From contig NZ_OY781872.1 in NCBI RefSeq assembly GCF_963677065.1, positions 2,785,419 to 2,849,418 on the forward strand: 64,000 bases of DNA, written 5' to 3'. A program made the translations under genes and the position numbers. The number at the start of each line of letters is the position of its first letter. Position 1 is the stretch's first letter. This document shows, one piece after another, positions 1 through 8,009 of the stretch. A model generated the notes under the pieces. That model did not search any database. It had not been told where the DNA came from and saw only the letters and a program-made list of their open reading frames with translations. The DNA comes from an uncultured Methanoregula sp. (lineage in GTDB: Archaea; Halobacteriota; Methanomicrobia; Methanomicrobiales; Methanospirillaceae).

Positions 1-1810
1 CCACCGGGTGGAAAAGTTCATCACGGCAGGCGAGTCTGTGCTCCCGTGGCCAACGCCGGGAACCACGCCTGCACCGGTCGCGGCATTTACCGCCAACCGG
101 ACCGAAGGCGACAGACCGCTTGCCGTGAAATTCACCGATACCTCCACGAAGACCCCGACCTCGTGGACCTGGGACTTTGGCGACAGCGGCACATCCACCC
201 TGCAGAACCCGGTCCACCAGTACACGACAAGCGGCAACTACACGGTCAGCCTGAAGGCAGCGAACGCAGCGGGAAGCAGCACGGCCACAAAGACCAAGTA
301 TATCCGGGTGCTCGCGCCGGTTGTCGGGCAGAACACGTTCGCGGTCGATGAGGTGCAGACAACAATTACCGGCAGCGTCCAGAATGTCTCGGTCGATACC
401 ACCGGCACGAATGTCACGACGAGTGGCAACGTGGTCACCATCAGGAACGCAACCGGCTGGTCATCCGTGAATATCACTTTCGCGGGCACACCGGAGACCG
501 GGGCGTCGGCCGTCAACGGCACGGTCGGGAGCGTCATGGCAGTGACAGAACCGGTCACGGCCCCGATCGAAGCGGCAGGCACGCCGACCGTCACGATCTC
601 GCTGAACATGAGCCGGATGCCGGGCACCACCGCTGCCATAACCCAGACCATAACAAAAGATCCGGATGCAACCGCCCAGAGTTCATTCAGCCTCTTTGCA
701 AGCTCGGAAGGAAAGCAGATCAACGAGATCGCGTACACCCTGAACATTGTCAAGACCAACCTGGAAAATGCCGGCGATGGCGGCATCATCCAGTCCGCAA
801 CCCTGACGATGACCGTCAGCAAAGCCTGGGTCGATGCCCACGGGGGGGTCAGCAGTCTCGCAGTCCTCCGCAGGGCCGATGACGGCACCACCCAGATCCT
901 GGCGCCCGTGGTGACCGGCCCCGATGCAGATAACACCTACACCATAACGGTCATATCGCCAAAAGGTCTCTCGGTCTTCTCGCTCGCAGCAGTCTCAGCG
1001 GTTTCAACCGGATCCCCGGGCAGCACCGGTTCCTCCTACAATAACGGTGACACGGACACCGGAACGTTCGTATCTTCGCAGCCGAAGTCCACATCCCTGC
1101 TCGCCCCGGTGGACCCGTCTTCATACCCCTGGACAACCCAGAGCATCCGAGGGCCTACGCATATCACAAAGATCGAACTCCAGCCAATCGGGACGTTCAA
1201 AGATCTCTTCATCCTGACAGAAAAACCGGATTCGCTGCCGCAGGGCATACCGGCGCCGGGCGTACCGGTGTACGAGTTCCACAAGATCACTCTCTACCAT
1301 GCCACAAACGATGACATCAACCAGGCAAAGATCGAGTTCACCGTCAGCCCGTCATACCTTGAGAGCCAGAAGATGACGTCCCGCGATGTCCAGCTCATGC
1401 GGTACCGCGACAAGGCATGGGAGAAACTGCCCACCGAGTACGAGGGGATGAAAGACGGCGAACATCTCTACCGGGCAACGACCTCCGGCTTCTCGTACTT
1501 CGCAACGGTGGTAGTCAAAGATGCAACTATAATGACAACGACAACCACCACGACCGTGCCGACACTCGCAGGCCAGGTGCAGACCTCGCAAAAGCCGACT
1601 GCCACCCATGTAAAAAGCACGGTTGCCCCTGCCGTTTCACGTACCCAGGCCGCCCCGCCGGTAACGGATACGCCGAAGCCTGCGGGAGTGTCAATCCCGT
1701 TCTACATCTTCGGCATTGCAGGGATCATCATCCTCTGTATCAGCATAGTCATAGTCCGGAGATGGTACATCCGCCGGCAGAACCCGGCGCTCTTCAGGAA
1801 GTACGACTGA
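1..1810 (+). CDS. PKD-domain surface protein, 5'-truncated by the window edge
   Basis: The reading frame is open to the first base, so the true start lies upstream. The GTG at 8 is only the first possible start codon visible. About 600 residues are seen. One PKD domain lies near residues 23-100 (FGDSG and Y-sv-LKA features). A long beta-rich Thr/Gly/Val region follows, then a Thr run and a Pro/Thr-rich stalk near 515-558. A single C-terminal membrane helix (about 564-583) is followed by a short basic tail. Known: PKD proteins of methanogens are usually exported and sit at the cell surface. Inferred: an anchored S-layer-associated or adhesion protein with its bulk outside the cell. No catalytic motif was recognised. 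The domain call is firm and the role unknown. Confidence 0.85.
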   Translation, partial: HRVEKFITAGESVLPWPTPGTTPAPVAAFTANRTEGDRPLAVKFTDTSTKTPTSWTWDFGDSGTSTLQNPVHQYTTSGNYTVSLKAANAAGSSTATKTKYIRVLAPVVGQNTFAVDEVQTTITGSVQNVSVDTTGTNVTTSGNVVTIRNATGWSSVNITFAGTPETGASAVNGTVGSVMAVTEPVTAPIEAAGTPTVTISLNMSRMPGTTAAITQTITKDPDATAQSSFSLFASSEGKQINEIAYTLNIVKTNLENAGDGGIIQSATLTMTVSKAWVDAHGGVSSLAVLRRADDGTTQILAPVVTGPDADNTYTITVISPKGLSVFSLAAVSAVSTGSPGSTGSSYNNGDTDTGTFVSSQPKSTSLLAPVDPSSYPWTTQSIRGPTHITKIELQPIGTFKDLFILTEKPDSLPQGIPAPGVPVYEFHKITLYHATNDDINQAKIEFTVSPSYLESQKMTSRDVQLMRYRDKAWEKLPTEYEGMKDGEHLYRATTSGFSYFATVVVKDATIMTTTTTTTVPTLAGQVQTSQKPTATHVKSTVAPAVSRTQAAPPVTDTPKPAGVSIPFYIFGIAGIIILCISIVIVRRWYIRRQNPALFRKYD

Positions 1811-2026
1811 AAGCCAACTCCACGGCTCCATCCTTTTATGGCCCAGGTACATTCTCCTGCCAGCGATGACACACGGGCAACCATTTTCCTCTTTTTCAAA
1901 AAAAAGAAAGTCCGGGAAATATGTGTCAGATGAATTGCCGAATATTTTTACATTATCCTCTGCCTTCATTCACTTTCGCCCCATGCAGCCCGGGCCGTTA
2001 ATACCCATCCGCATTCACGTTTCAGT

Positions 2027-2506
2027 ATGACAACGAACCCCGCAATTTCGATTGTTGACGTACCGCCCATGGAAGTTCTCGGGACCGAGAAGACCGGGAC
2101 CTATGCACTCATACCGGAACTTTTGATGACGGTCCTCAATTACATGCTGGAACAGAAGATCCCGATTGCCGGGCCACCGGTCTTTGTCTGCCACGAGACA
2201 TCCCCGGAAGCAGCGAAAGGGGCGAATGCGAAGGGAACCGCCCGGGTAGAGATCGCCTGGCCGGTGAGCGGCCATGCCCCGGGCGCCGGGAACATCCGGA
2301 AGTACACGCTTTGTGGCGGCCGCATGGTACACACCGTGCACAAGGGCCCGTACGAGACCTGCGAACCAACCTACCTTGAGGTTTTTGCATGGATCAATGA
2401 GCAGAATCTCACCATCAGCGGACCCATCCGCGAGATCTATCCAAACGACCCGATGGAGGTACCCCCCGAGGAGATCCTGACAGAGATCTACATCCCCGTT
2501 GGATGA
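2027..2506 (+). CDS. GyrI-like / effector-binding domain protein
   Basis: A 159-residue single-domain protein resembling the AraC effector-binding (GyrI-like) fold. It has a beta-strand start (ISIVDVPPMEVLG), a central VEIAWPV strand, a GPYE turn and a C-terminal LTEIYIPV strand, as in the ligand-binding halves of BmrR and Rob. There is no DNA-binding domain, so it probably binds or buffers a small molecule rather than acting directly on DNA. A TATA-like TTAATA at about 1998-2003 lies 25-30 bases upstream, which suggests a nearly leaderless transcript. Its stop overlaps the region of the next small ORF. Fold call is good; ligand unknown. Confidence 0.8.
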   Translation: MTTNPAISIVDVPPMEVLGTEKTGTYALIPELLMTVLNYMLEQKIPIAGPPVFVCHETSPEAAKGANAKGTARVEIAWPVSGHAPGAGNIRKYTLCGGRMVHTVHKGPYETCEPTYLEVFAWINEQNLTISGPIREIYPNDPMEVPPEEILTEIYIPVG

Positions 2507-2606
2507 AATCCCAGAATCCCCCGGGCAGGAGCCGGAGATACCTGTCACTTCTTTCGGCCTTTGTCACTGCCGTAACGTTCATTACCTCACGCTCCCATCG
2601 GAGTGT

Positions 2607-2801
2607 ATGCACGAGATCAAAGCCAGCAAGAAGATGGGAAACGACATCATGGTCTCCTTTGAAGTGGATGGCAAAACCCAGTTCGAGGCATTCAATTACC
2701 AGGATCTTATCGACATGAAGGTGAACGTGCTCGACCTGCTCGACCGGCCCATGTCCTACAGGGTCGATCGGGAAGCGCACAAGATCGTTTCGAAGAAGTG
2801 A
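2607..2801 (+). CDS. Small hypothetical protein (64 aa)
   Basis: The frame is open from a TTG at 2499, but the in-frame ATG at 2607 follows a GGAG and begins the part with protein-like character: charged helix, then VSFEVDGKTQFEAFNYQDL and a C-terminal basic end. Using the TTG would give 100 residues with a Pro/Glu-rich start. No family is recognised. It has no Cys pair, signal or membrane segment. The close spacing after the effector-binding gene suggests cotranscription. The start is uncertain. Confidence 0.6.
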   Translation: MHEIKASKKMGNDIMVSFEVDGKTQFEAFNYQDLIDMKVNVLDLLDRPMSYRVDREAHKIVSKK

Positions 2802-2990
2802 CAAAAACCCGGTCTTCCGGCCGGCTGCCGGAACGACCCATGAAAGCCGGATGAGAGCACAGACCGGTTGCCGGGCACCTGTATCTTCGCGATACCGGAA
2901 AAACACGCCCGGTACCCGGCCCGCAGATCGCGGTCAGTGGAAAGATCCACATCAATAAATCCTTATTATATACAAGCCAGAAAAATATTT

Positions 2991-3560
2991 GTGACCGATC
3001 CCGGGCAGGAAACAAAAAATTGCCGGACAGGTTCCGGCATTGTACAGAAACTGGCATCTCCGATCCTTATTGCCCTCCAGTACGGCCTTGGATCGCTCAT
3101 CTCCTTCTCCATCGCTCTTCTCTTCTCGAAAGATATCATCCACATCAAATCCGGGACAGCGATGATCGGAGCCCTGTGGGCGATGATCACGTTCATCAGC
3201 GTTACGCAGGACTGCCGTTCCTCAACGCAGGATACAGCCCGGCTTCAGGTCCTGGGAGCATTTCTGGGAGCGGTTTTGAGCGGGATATTCCTGACCACAT
3301 TTCCCTTCAGCATACCCGGCATGGCGTGTCTGATCGGCATTGTTGTCCTCATCTGCCATGTTCTTGGGATGCCGGGCCCTGCCCGGCTTGCTGCGCTTAC
3401 GGTCGGGATCGTTATGGTGATATCGGCAATCAACCCGGACATCCCGCCGGTTGTCAATGCCATGACCCGGTTCCTTGAAGTGCTTATCGGCAGCACGGTT
3501 GCGATCGGCATTGTATGGGTCTGGCAGTGTCTCCCGGGTAATTCCGGAAAAACCGGATAA
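2991..3560 (+). CDS. FUSC/aromatic-acid-exporter-like membrane protein
   Basis: About 189 residues with six hydrophobic segments, the first near IALQYGLGSLISFSIALLF and the last near VLIGSTVAIGIVWVW. The layout resembles the membrane half of FUSC / ArAE-type proteins, without the cytoplasmic domain. The frame is open further upstream, but a TATA-like TTATTATATA at 2963-2972 places the transcript start near 2990, so the GTG at 2991 is preferred. Known family members export aromatic acids or other organics; the substrate here is unknown. A standalone half-size protein may need to oligomerise. Confidence 0.65.
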   Translation: MTDPGQETKNCRTGSGIVQKLASPILIALQYGLGSLISFSIALLFSKDIIHIKSGTAMIGALWAMITFISVTQDCRSSTQDTARLQVLGAFLGAVLSGIFLTTFPFSIPGMACLIGIVVLICHVLGMPGPARLAALTVGIVMVISAINPDIPPVVNAMTRFLEVLIGSTVAIGIVWVWQCLPGNSGKTG

Positions 3561-3627
3561 CCCGGCAAGGATAATCTCTCGGTACGAACGGGCGGGGGCG
3601 TGGTGAAGTACCCGGATAAAAGAGAAA

Positions 3628-3657
3628 GCCTATAAGCGTATAAGCAAACACTTATAC
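3628..3657 (+). promoter_or_regulatory. Promoter and likely ArsR-type operator of the redox operon
   Basis: CCTATAAGC at 3629-3637 is a candidate TATA box about 30 bases before the ATG at 3665. TATAAGC occurs twice in tandem with an 8-base period (3631-3637, 3639-3645). The second copy forms a perfect 7-base inverted repeat, GTATAAG (3638-3644) with CTTATAC (3651-3657), spacer 6. A site between TATA box and start suits a repressor. Inferred to bind the adjacent ArsR-type protein. Confidence 0.65.
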
Positions 3658-3664
3658 AGAATCC

Positions 3665-4573
3665 ATGGAACCCTGCAACAAGTGTAATGTCTGCAACAAA
3701 CTCTGCGAGATCGTCCCGGTCATGGCCGGGAAATTCAAAGCCCTTGGCGATCTCACCCGGCTCCAGATAATCTACCTGCTCGCAACCGATACGAGCGGTA
3801 CGCTCGGGGTCAGTGAACTCGCAGCCAGGCTCAAGATCTCCCAGCCGGCGGTGTCGCAGCACTTGAAGACCCTCAGGGGAGAAGGTCTTGTTGATTCGCG
3901 CCGGGAAGGATTCTATGTCTACTACACGATCAACTGCGACCGCATGGTCGAGTTCCGGGAACACTTCGAGCTGATGTACTCCTGTGTCATGGAGAACTGC
4001 AGCAGGGAACTGGTCCGGAAATCAAACCGGGACCGGACGATCCGGGCGTGCGTCATCTTCTACTCCTACACCGGGGTGACCCGGGGGATTGCAGAAGGAA
4101 TAAAAAATTCAAGCGGGTGCGATCTCATCGAAGTAAAAACAAAGAACGAGTACTCGAACTTCACCGCGTACACGACCGGCGTACTCCGGTCCCGCAAGGG
4201 GGCCGCTGACCCGATCGTGCCCGAAGAGATCGATGTCTCAGAGTACGATCTGCTCATCATCGGTACCCCGGTCTGGGCCTGGAAGCCCGCGCCCGCGATC
4301 AATGCAGCGGTCAGGGCGCTGAAAGGGTGCGAAGGGAAGATGGCTGTCACCTTTGTCACCTGCTGCAACAAGCCGGGCGAGGCCCTCCCGCTCCTGACCG
4401 CTGCCCTGAACAAACGGGGCATCGACGTCTTATCTGAGATCTGCCTGACACCGGAGGATACGAAGAACCCGGCCGCGGGCAATGAACTCCTTTCCCGGAT
4501 CGCTGCTGCAATCCCGGTCCGGCCCGATGGCGGGGAGCGGACAACAACCCAGAAAACTGACGTGAAATCATGA
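3665..4573 (+). CDS. ArsR-type regulator fused to a flavodoxin domain, with N-terminal Fe-S-like Cys motif
   Basis: A 302-residue protein with three visible parts. First, C4-x2-C7-x2-C10-x3-C14, the spacing of a ferredoxin-type [4Fe-4S] site. Second, an ArsR-family winged helix (about 15-105) with FKALGDLTRLQIIYLL and recognition helix SQPAVSQHLKTL. Third, a flavodoxin-like domain (about 127-285) beginning IFYSYTGVTRGIAEGI, whose TGVT loop is the usual FMN-phosphate site. Further Cys are at 91, 107 and 112. It opens an eight-gene operon and overlaps the next gene by ATGA. Inferred: an autoregulating redox-responsive repressor acting at the inverted repeat just upstream. Cofactor occupancy is not shown by sequence; the Cys cluster could instead bind a metal or form disulfides. 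Confidence 0.85.
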   Translation: MEPCNKCNVCNKLCEIVPVMAGKFKALGDLTRLQIIYLLATDTSGTLGVSELAARLKISQPAVSQHLKTLRGEGLVDSRREGFYVYYTINCDRMVEFREHFELMYSCVMENCSRELVRKSNRDRTIRACVIFYSYTGVTRGIAEGIKNSSGCDLIEVKTKNEYSNFTAYTTGVLRSRKGAADPIVPEEIDVSEYDLLIIGTPVWAWKPAPAINAAVRALKGCEGKMAVTFVTCCNKPGEALPLLTAALNKRGIDVLSEICLTPEDTKNPAAGNELLSRIAAAIPVRPDGGERTTTQKTDVKS

Positions 4574-5055
4574 AGACCTACATCATCTACCATTCCCATT
4601 CCGGGGTCACGCGTGGCGTGGCCGAACGCGTGAAAGAAACCTGCGGGGGGGAACTCATCGAAGTCAAACTCAAGGAAGGCCATGCAACACCCATTGCATA
4701 TTTCCTGGGCCTGTTCCGGGCAATCCGGCACACGTCCGATCCGATCGAGCCGTCCGCGATCGATGTCTCCGCTGCCGATGTCGTGGTGATCGGCACACCG
4801 GTCTGGGCGCGGAAAGCAACACCGGCGATCACATCGGCTGTCCGGGCCCTCCGGGGATGCCAGGGGAAAAAAGCGGTCCTTTTTGCCACCTGCGGGAGCG
4901 CAGCCGGGGAGGCACTGCCCGATCTCGCGCACGCACTGGAGGAGAAGGGCATGACCGTTACCGGGCAGGTTGTCTTCACCCGGCAGGATCTTGAGAAGGA
5001 CGACCGGATGGATGCACTTGCGGAGTGCGTGATGCAGGCAGGAAGGGCTCTATGA
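4570..5055 (+). CDS. Flavodoxin-family protein
   Basis: A 161-residue flavodoxin-like protein beginning MKTYIIYHSHSGVTRGVAE, with SGVT as the expected FMN-phosphate loop, and a TPVWARKATPAI segment typical of the second flavin loop. It closely resembles the flavodoxin part of the preceding regulator (SYTGVTRGIAEGI; GTPVWAWKPAPAI), so one probably arose from the other by duplication and fusion. Its ATG overlaps the upstream TGA (ATGA), and the same overlap links it to the next gene, so translation is likely coupled. Role: cytoplasmic one/two-electron carrier or partner of the regulator. Confidence 0.85.
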   Translation: MKTYIIYHSHSGVTRGVAERVKETCGGELIEVKLKEGHATPIAYFLGLFRAIRHTSDPIEPSAIDVSAADVVVIGTPVWARKATPAITSAVRALRGCQGKKAVLFATCGSAAGEALPDLAHALEEKGMTVTGQVVFTRQDLEKDDRMDALAECVMQAGRAL

Positions 5056-5855
5056 AGACCATCATCTACTATTTCACCGGCACCGGCAACTCGCTTGATG
5101 CTGCAAAGAAGATCGCAGCGGGGCTCGGCGACTGCGAGCTGGTGCCGATTGCCTCGTTCAGGGAGACAGCGGGTGATATCGTTGCGGCAGCAGACCGCGT
5201 AGGGATCGTGTGCCCGGTCTATTTTTCCGGCCTGCCGCTCATGGTGGCATCATTTGCGGGACGTCTGGATCATGCTGCAGCGAAGTATGTTTTTGCTACA
5301 GTCACCCATGGCGGGGGAGGAGCGTCTGCCGCCATCGTGCAGCTTGACCGTATACTCCGGGCGCGGCAGGGACGGGGACTTGATGCGGGATTTGGCATTG
5401 CCATGCCCGGCAATTATATCCTGATGTACGATTCGCCCGCAGGAAAAAAACAGGAGGAGATCCTCGCAAAGGCAGACGAAGAGATCGCGGGAATAACAGG
5501 ACCGGTATTGCGGTGTGAGAAGCGCGATCTGCCCTCCGCGATCGTCCCCCGCGTGCTGTATGCCCTGATATACCCCTGGTTCAGATCCCACGTCCATACC
5601 GGTGACAAAAAATTCTCCGTCACGGACAGATGCACGTCCTGCGGGACCTGCGTTGCAGTCTGCCCGGCGGACAATATCGGCCTTGTTGAGGGAAAGCCGG
5701 TCTGGAAACACCGCTGCGAGCTCTGCTGCGGGTGCATCCATGCCTGCCCGGTCCAGGCCATCCAGGCAGGGCCCGGAACAGAAAAACGGCTCCGGTACCG
5801 GAACCCGTCGGTAACCCTCACGGAACTGAAAGGAAAACCGGAGGAGAAATTATGA
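5052..5855 (+). CDS. EFR1-type flavodoxin-ferredoxin fusion, copy 1
   Basis: 267 residues. A flavodoxin-like N-terminal half opens with YYFTGTGNSL (phosphate loop). A C-terminal two-cluster ferredoxin carries C194, C197, C200, C204 and C222, C225, C228, C232, enough for two [4Fe-4S] clusters. This is the EFR1 arrangement. The ATG at 5052 is chosen over the GTG at 5025 because it begins the conserved MKTIIYYFTG and makes an ATGA overlap with the previous gene. Inferred: an electron relay between Fe-S and flavin carriers in the cytoplasm. First 70 or so bases are nearly identical to copy 2. Confidence 0.88.
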   Translation: MKTIIYYFTGTGNSLDAAKKIAAGLGDCELVPIASFRETAGDIVAAADRVGIVCPVYFSGLPLMVASFAGRLDHAAAKYVFATVTHGGGGASAAIVQLDRILRARQGRGLDAGFGIAMPGNYILMYDSPAGKKQEEILAKADEEIAGITGPVLRCEKRDLPSAIVPRVLYALIYPWFRSHVHTGDKKFSVTDRCTSCGTCVAVCPADNIGLVEGKPVWKHRCELCCGCIHACPVQAIQAGPGTEKRLRYRNPSVTLTELKGKPEEKL

Positions 5856-6652
5856 AGACCATCATCTACTATTTCACCGGCACCGGCAACTCGCTCGCTG
5901 CTGCAAAGAAGATCGCCGCAGTTCTCGGCAACTGCGAACTCGTACCGATCGTATCGTTAAAAGATGCCCCGCAAGACATTGTCCCGGCCGCAGACCGGGT
6001 CGGCATTGTCGCACCGGTCTATGACATGGGGCTGCCGTCCATTGTTGCGGAATTTGCCGCCCGGCTCGACCTCACAAAATCCGGCTACAGTTTCTGTGTC
6101 CTGACCATGGGAGGATTCGGGGCCTCCGCCCTTCACCAGATGAACGGGATCGTGAAGAAGAAGAACGGGATGCCGCTCGATGCCGCCTGGGCAATCCCGA
6201 TAGTGGGAAACTTTATTCCGCTCTATTCCCCGGCCGGGGGAAAAAAGAGAGAGGCCCTCCTTTCAGAAGCGGATATACGGCTGCAGAAGATGGCCGGCCA
6301 GATCGATTCGGGGATCGCTGTCCGCCCGGGATGCTCGCCGTTCTCATCCCTGTTGAAAAGCCTGATGTACAACGGGTTCATCCGGCAGATCCATGAATCG
6401 GACCGACAGTTCATCGCCGATGAGAACTGCACCCGCTGCGGCACCTGCTCTCGGGTCTGCCCGGTACAAAATATCGCGATGGTGGACGAGAAACCGTCCT
6501 GGCAGCACCACTGCGAACTTTGCATGGCCTGCCTGAACCTCTGCCCCGCAAAGGCGATCCAGTGGGGACCAAAAACCAAAGGACGGGAACGGTACCGGCA
6601 CCCGGACCTGAAGATCGCCGACATGAAGATCCAGCGGGGAGATGAGCCATAG
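5852..6652 (+). CDS. EFR1-type flavodoxin-ferredoxin fusion, copy 2
   Basis: 266 residues with the same plan as copy 1: FMN loop FTGTGNSLAAAKK, then CTRCGTCSRVCP and CELCMACLNLCP for two [4Fe-4S] clusters. The start at 5852 overlaps the previous stop by ATGA and begins the conserved MKTIIYYFTG; an upstream extension in frame is not supported. The middle differs from copy 1 (MGGFGASALHQMN in place of the HGGGGASAAIVQL region), so the copies are not simply redundant. Probable electron carrier of the same operon, perhaps for a different partner. Confidence 0.88.
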   Translation: MKTIIYYFTGTGNSLAAAKKIAAVLGNCELVPIVSLKDAPQDIVPAADRVGIVAPVYDMGLPSIVAEFAARLDLTKSGYSFCVLTMGGFGASALHQMNGIVKKKNGMPLDAAWAIPIVGNFIPLYSPAGGKKREALLSEADIRLQKMAGQIDSGIAVRPGCSPFSSLLKSLMYNGFIRQIHESDRQFIADENCTRCGTCSRVCPVQNIAMVDEKPSWQHHCELCMACLNLCPAKAIQWGPKTKGRERYRHPDLKIADMKIQRGDEP

Positions 6653-6655
6653 GAG

Positions 6656-7225
6656 ATGAACAGTCCGGAACGTTCGATGACAGGAAACAGCGGGATCGAG
6701 AACGGGGACGCACCGCCCGTAAAATCCCTTGTTGTTGTTTTTTCCTATCATCACAGGAATACCGAGAAGATCGCAAACGCCATAGCTGGCGTACTCGATG
6801 CCCCGGTAAAAACACCCGGCCAGGTTACCCCTGAAGATCTGCAGGAATACGATATGATCGGCTTTGGTTCCGGGATTTATGGTGCAAAAAACCACGGGTC
6901 GCTCATCGATCTTGCGGAGGGACTGCCAGAAGAAGCGGGCAGGAAAACGTTCATCTTCTCCACCTACGGTGCGCCGGTCAGCATGTACAAGGGAGAACGG
7001 CTCAGCGAATTTACCAGGAACAACCATAAAGCGCTCAGGGAAAAACTGGAGTCGCGGGGCTGCACGGTCCTGGATGAATTCAGTTGCCCGGGTCTCAACA
7101 CCAACAGCGTTCTCTCCCTGTTCGGGGGCCTGAACAAAGACAGGCCGGATGATTCGGACCTCCGGCATGCCAGGGAGTTTGCGGAGAGCCTGAAACGCCG
7201 GGCAGGTTTTGGAAAATCTGAATGA
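6656..7225 (+). CDS. Flavodoxin-family protein, second type
   Basis: 189 residues. After a 22-residue polar leader comes SLVVVFSYHHRNTEKIANAI, a flavodoxin-like loop, then FGSGIYGAKNHGSLIDLAE and FIFSTYGAP, which match the two flavin-ring loops. It differs in sequence from the 4570 flavodoxin, so the operon holds at least two flavodoxin lineages. It starts four bases after the preceding stop and carries no ferredoxin domain. Inferred: FMN electron carrier or quinone/flavin reductase-like partner. The start could also be the ATG seven codons later. Confidence 0.8.
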   Translation: MNSPERSMTGNSGIENGDAPPVKSLVVVFSYHHRNTEKIANAIAGVLDAPVKTPGQVTPEDLQEYDMIGFGSGIYGAKNHGSLIDLAEGLPEEAGRKTFIFSTYGAPVSMYKGERLSEFTRNNHKALREKLESRGCTVLDEFSCPGLNTNSVLSLFGGLNKDRPDDSDLRHAREFAESLKRRAGFGKSE

Positions 7226-7239
7226 GATAGGAAATTACC

Positions 7240-7998
7240 ATGAAAGAAACAAAACAAGACAAAACCGTATCGTCACGCCAGAACATCCGGAAATGGTTGC
7301 TGGCCATCTCCTTCATCCTCATTCCGATCACGATCTTCTACATCTCGCCCATCGTCATCCTGATGGGAGCGGCAGCGGGTGTTGCCACCGGCAGCCTGCT
7401 GCTCTATATCGTGCTCTTCATCCTCTCGCTCTTTGTTGCACGCCTCTGGTGCGGGTGGCTCTGCCCGATGGGAGCATGGCAGGAGATCTGTTCGCCAATA
7501 ATTAAGAAAAACGTGAAAGCCGGCTGGCGGAATTACATCAAGTATATCGTGACCGTGCTCTGGCTCGGCATGATCGCGGCTTCCTTTTACGGAGCCGGGG
7601 GGATCCGTTCGGTCGATCCCCTGTTCGGTACGGTCAATGGCATCTCGGTAACATCCCTCGATATCCTGATAATTGTCGGGATCATCTTTGCCATAATCTT
7701 CTTCGTTGCGTACTTCACGGGAAGGCGCGGGTTCTGCCATGTGCTCTGCCCGATTGCAGCCCTGATGATCGCAGGCCGGAAGATCCGGAACCTTGCTGGC
7801 TGGCCGGCGCTGCAGCTCAGCGCAGATGCAGACCTTTGCACTGACTGCAAAACCTGCTCAAAGAACTGCCCGATGGGTCTTGACGTGAACAGCATGGTCC
7901 GGAAGGAGGGGATGGAGAACGCCGAGTGCATCCTCTGCGAAAGCTGCGCCGATTCCTGCCCGAAAGGAGCGATCGCGTACGGGTGGAAGAAGAAGTGA
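7240..7998 (+). CDS. NapH-like membrane polyferredoxin
   Basis: 252 residues. Four to five hydrophobic segments fall in residues 18-165. Two membrane-edge Cys motifs, CGWLCPMGAWQEI and FCHVLCPIAAL, are typical of NapH/RdxA/PceC-type proteins. A soluble C-terminal ferredoxin domain has CTDCKTCSKNCP and CILCESCADSCP for two [4Fe-4S] clusters. Known relatives move electrons between a membrane donor and soluble or exported partners. It is the only membrane protein of the operon, so it is the likely membrane entry or exit point for the flavodoxin/ferredoxin carriers. Gap to the previous gene is 14 bases. Confidence 0.85.
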   Translation: MKETKQDKTVSSRQNIRKWLLAISFILIPITIFYISPIVILMGAAAGVATGSLLLYIVLFILSLFVARLWCGWLCPMGAWQEICSPIIKKNVKAGWRNYIKYIVTVLWLGMIAASFYGAGGIRSVDPLFGTVNGISVTSLDILIIVGIIFAIIFFVAYFTGRRGFCHVLCPIAALMIAGRKIRNLAGWPALQLSADADLCTDCKTCSKNCPMGLDVNSMVRKEGMENAECILCESCADSCPKGAIAYGWKKK

Positions 7999-8009
7999 GT
8001 GGACAAACC

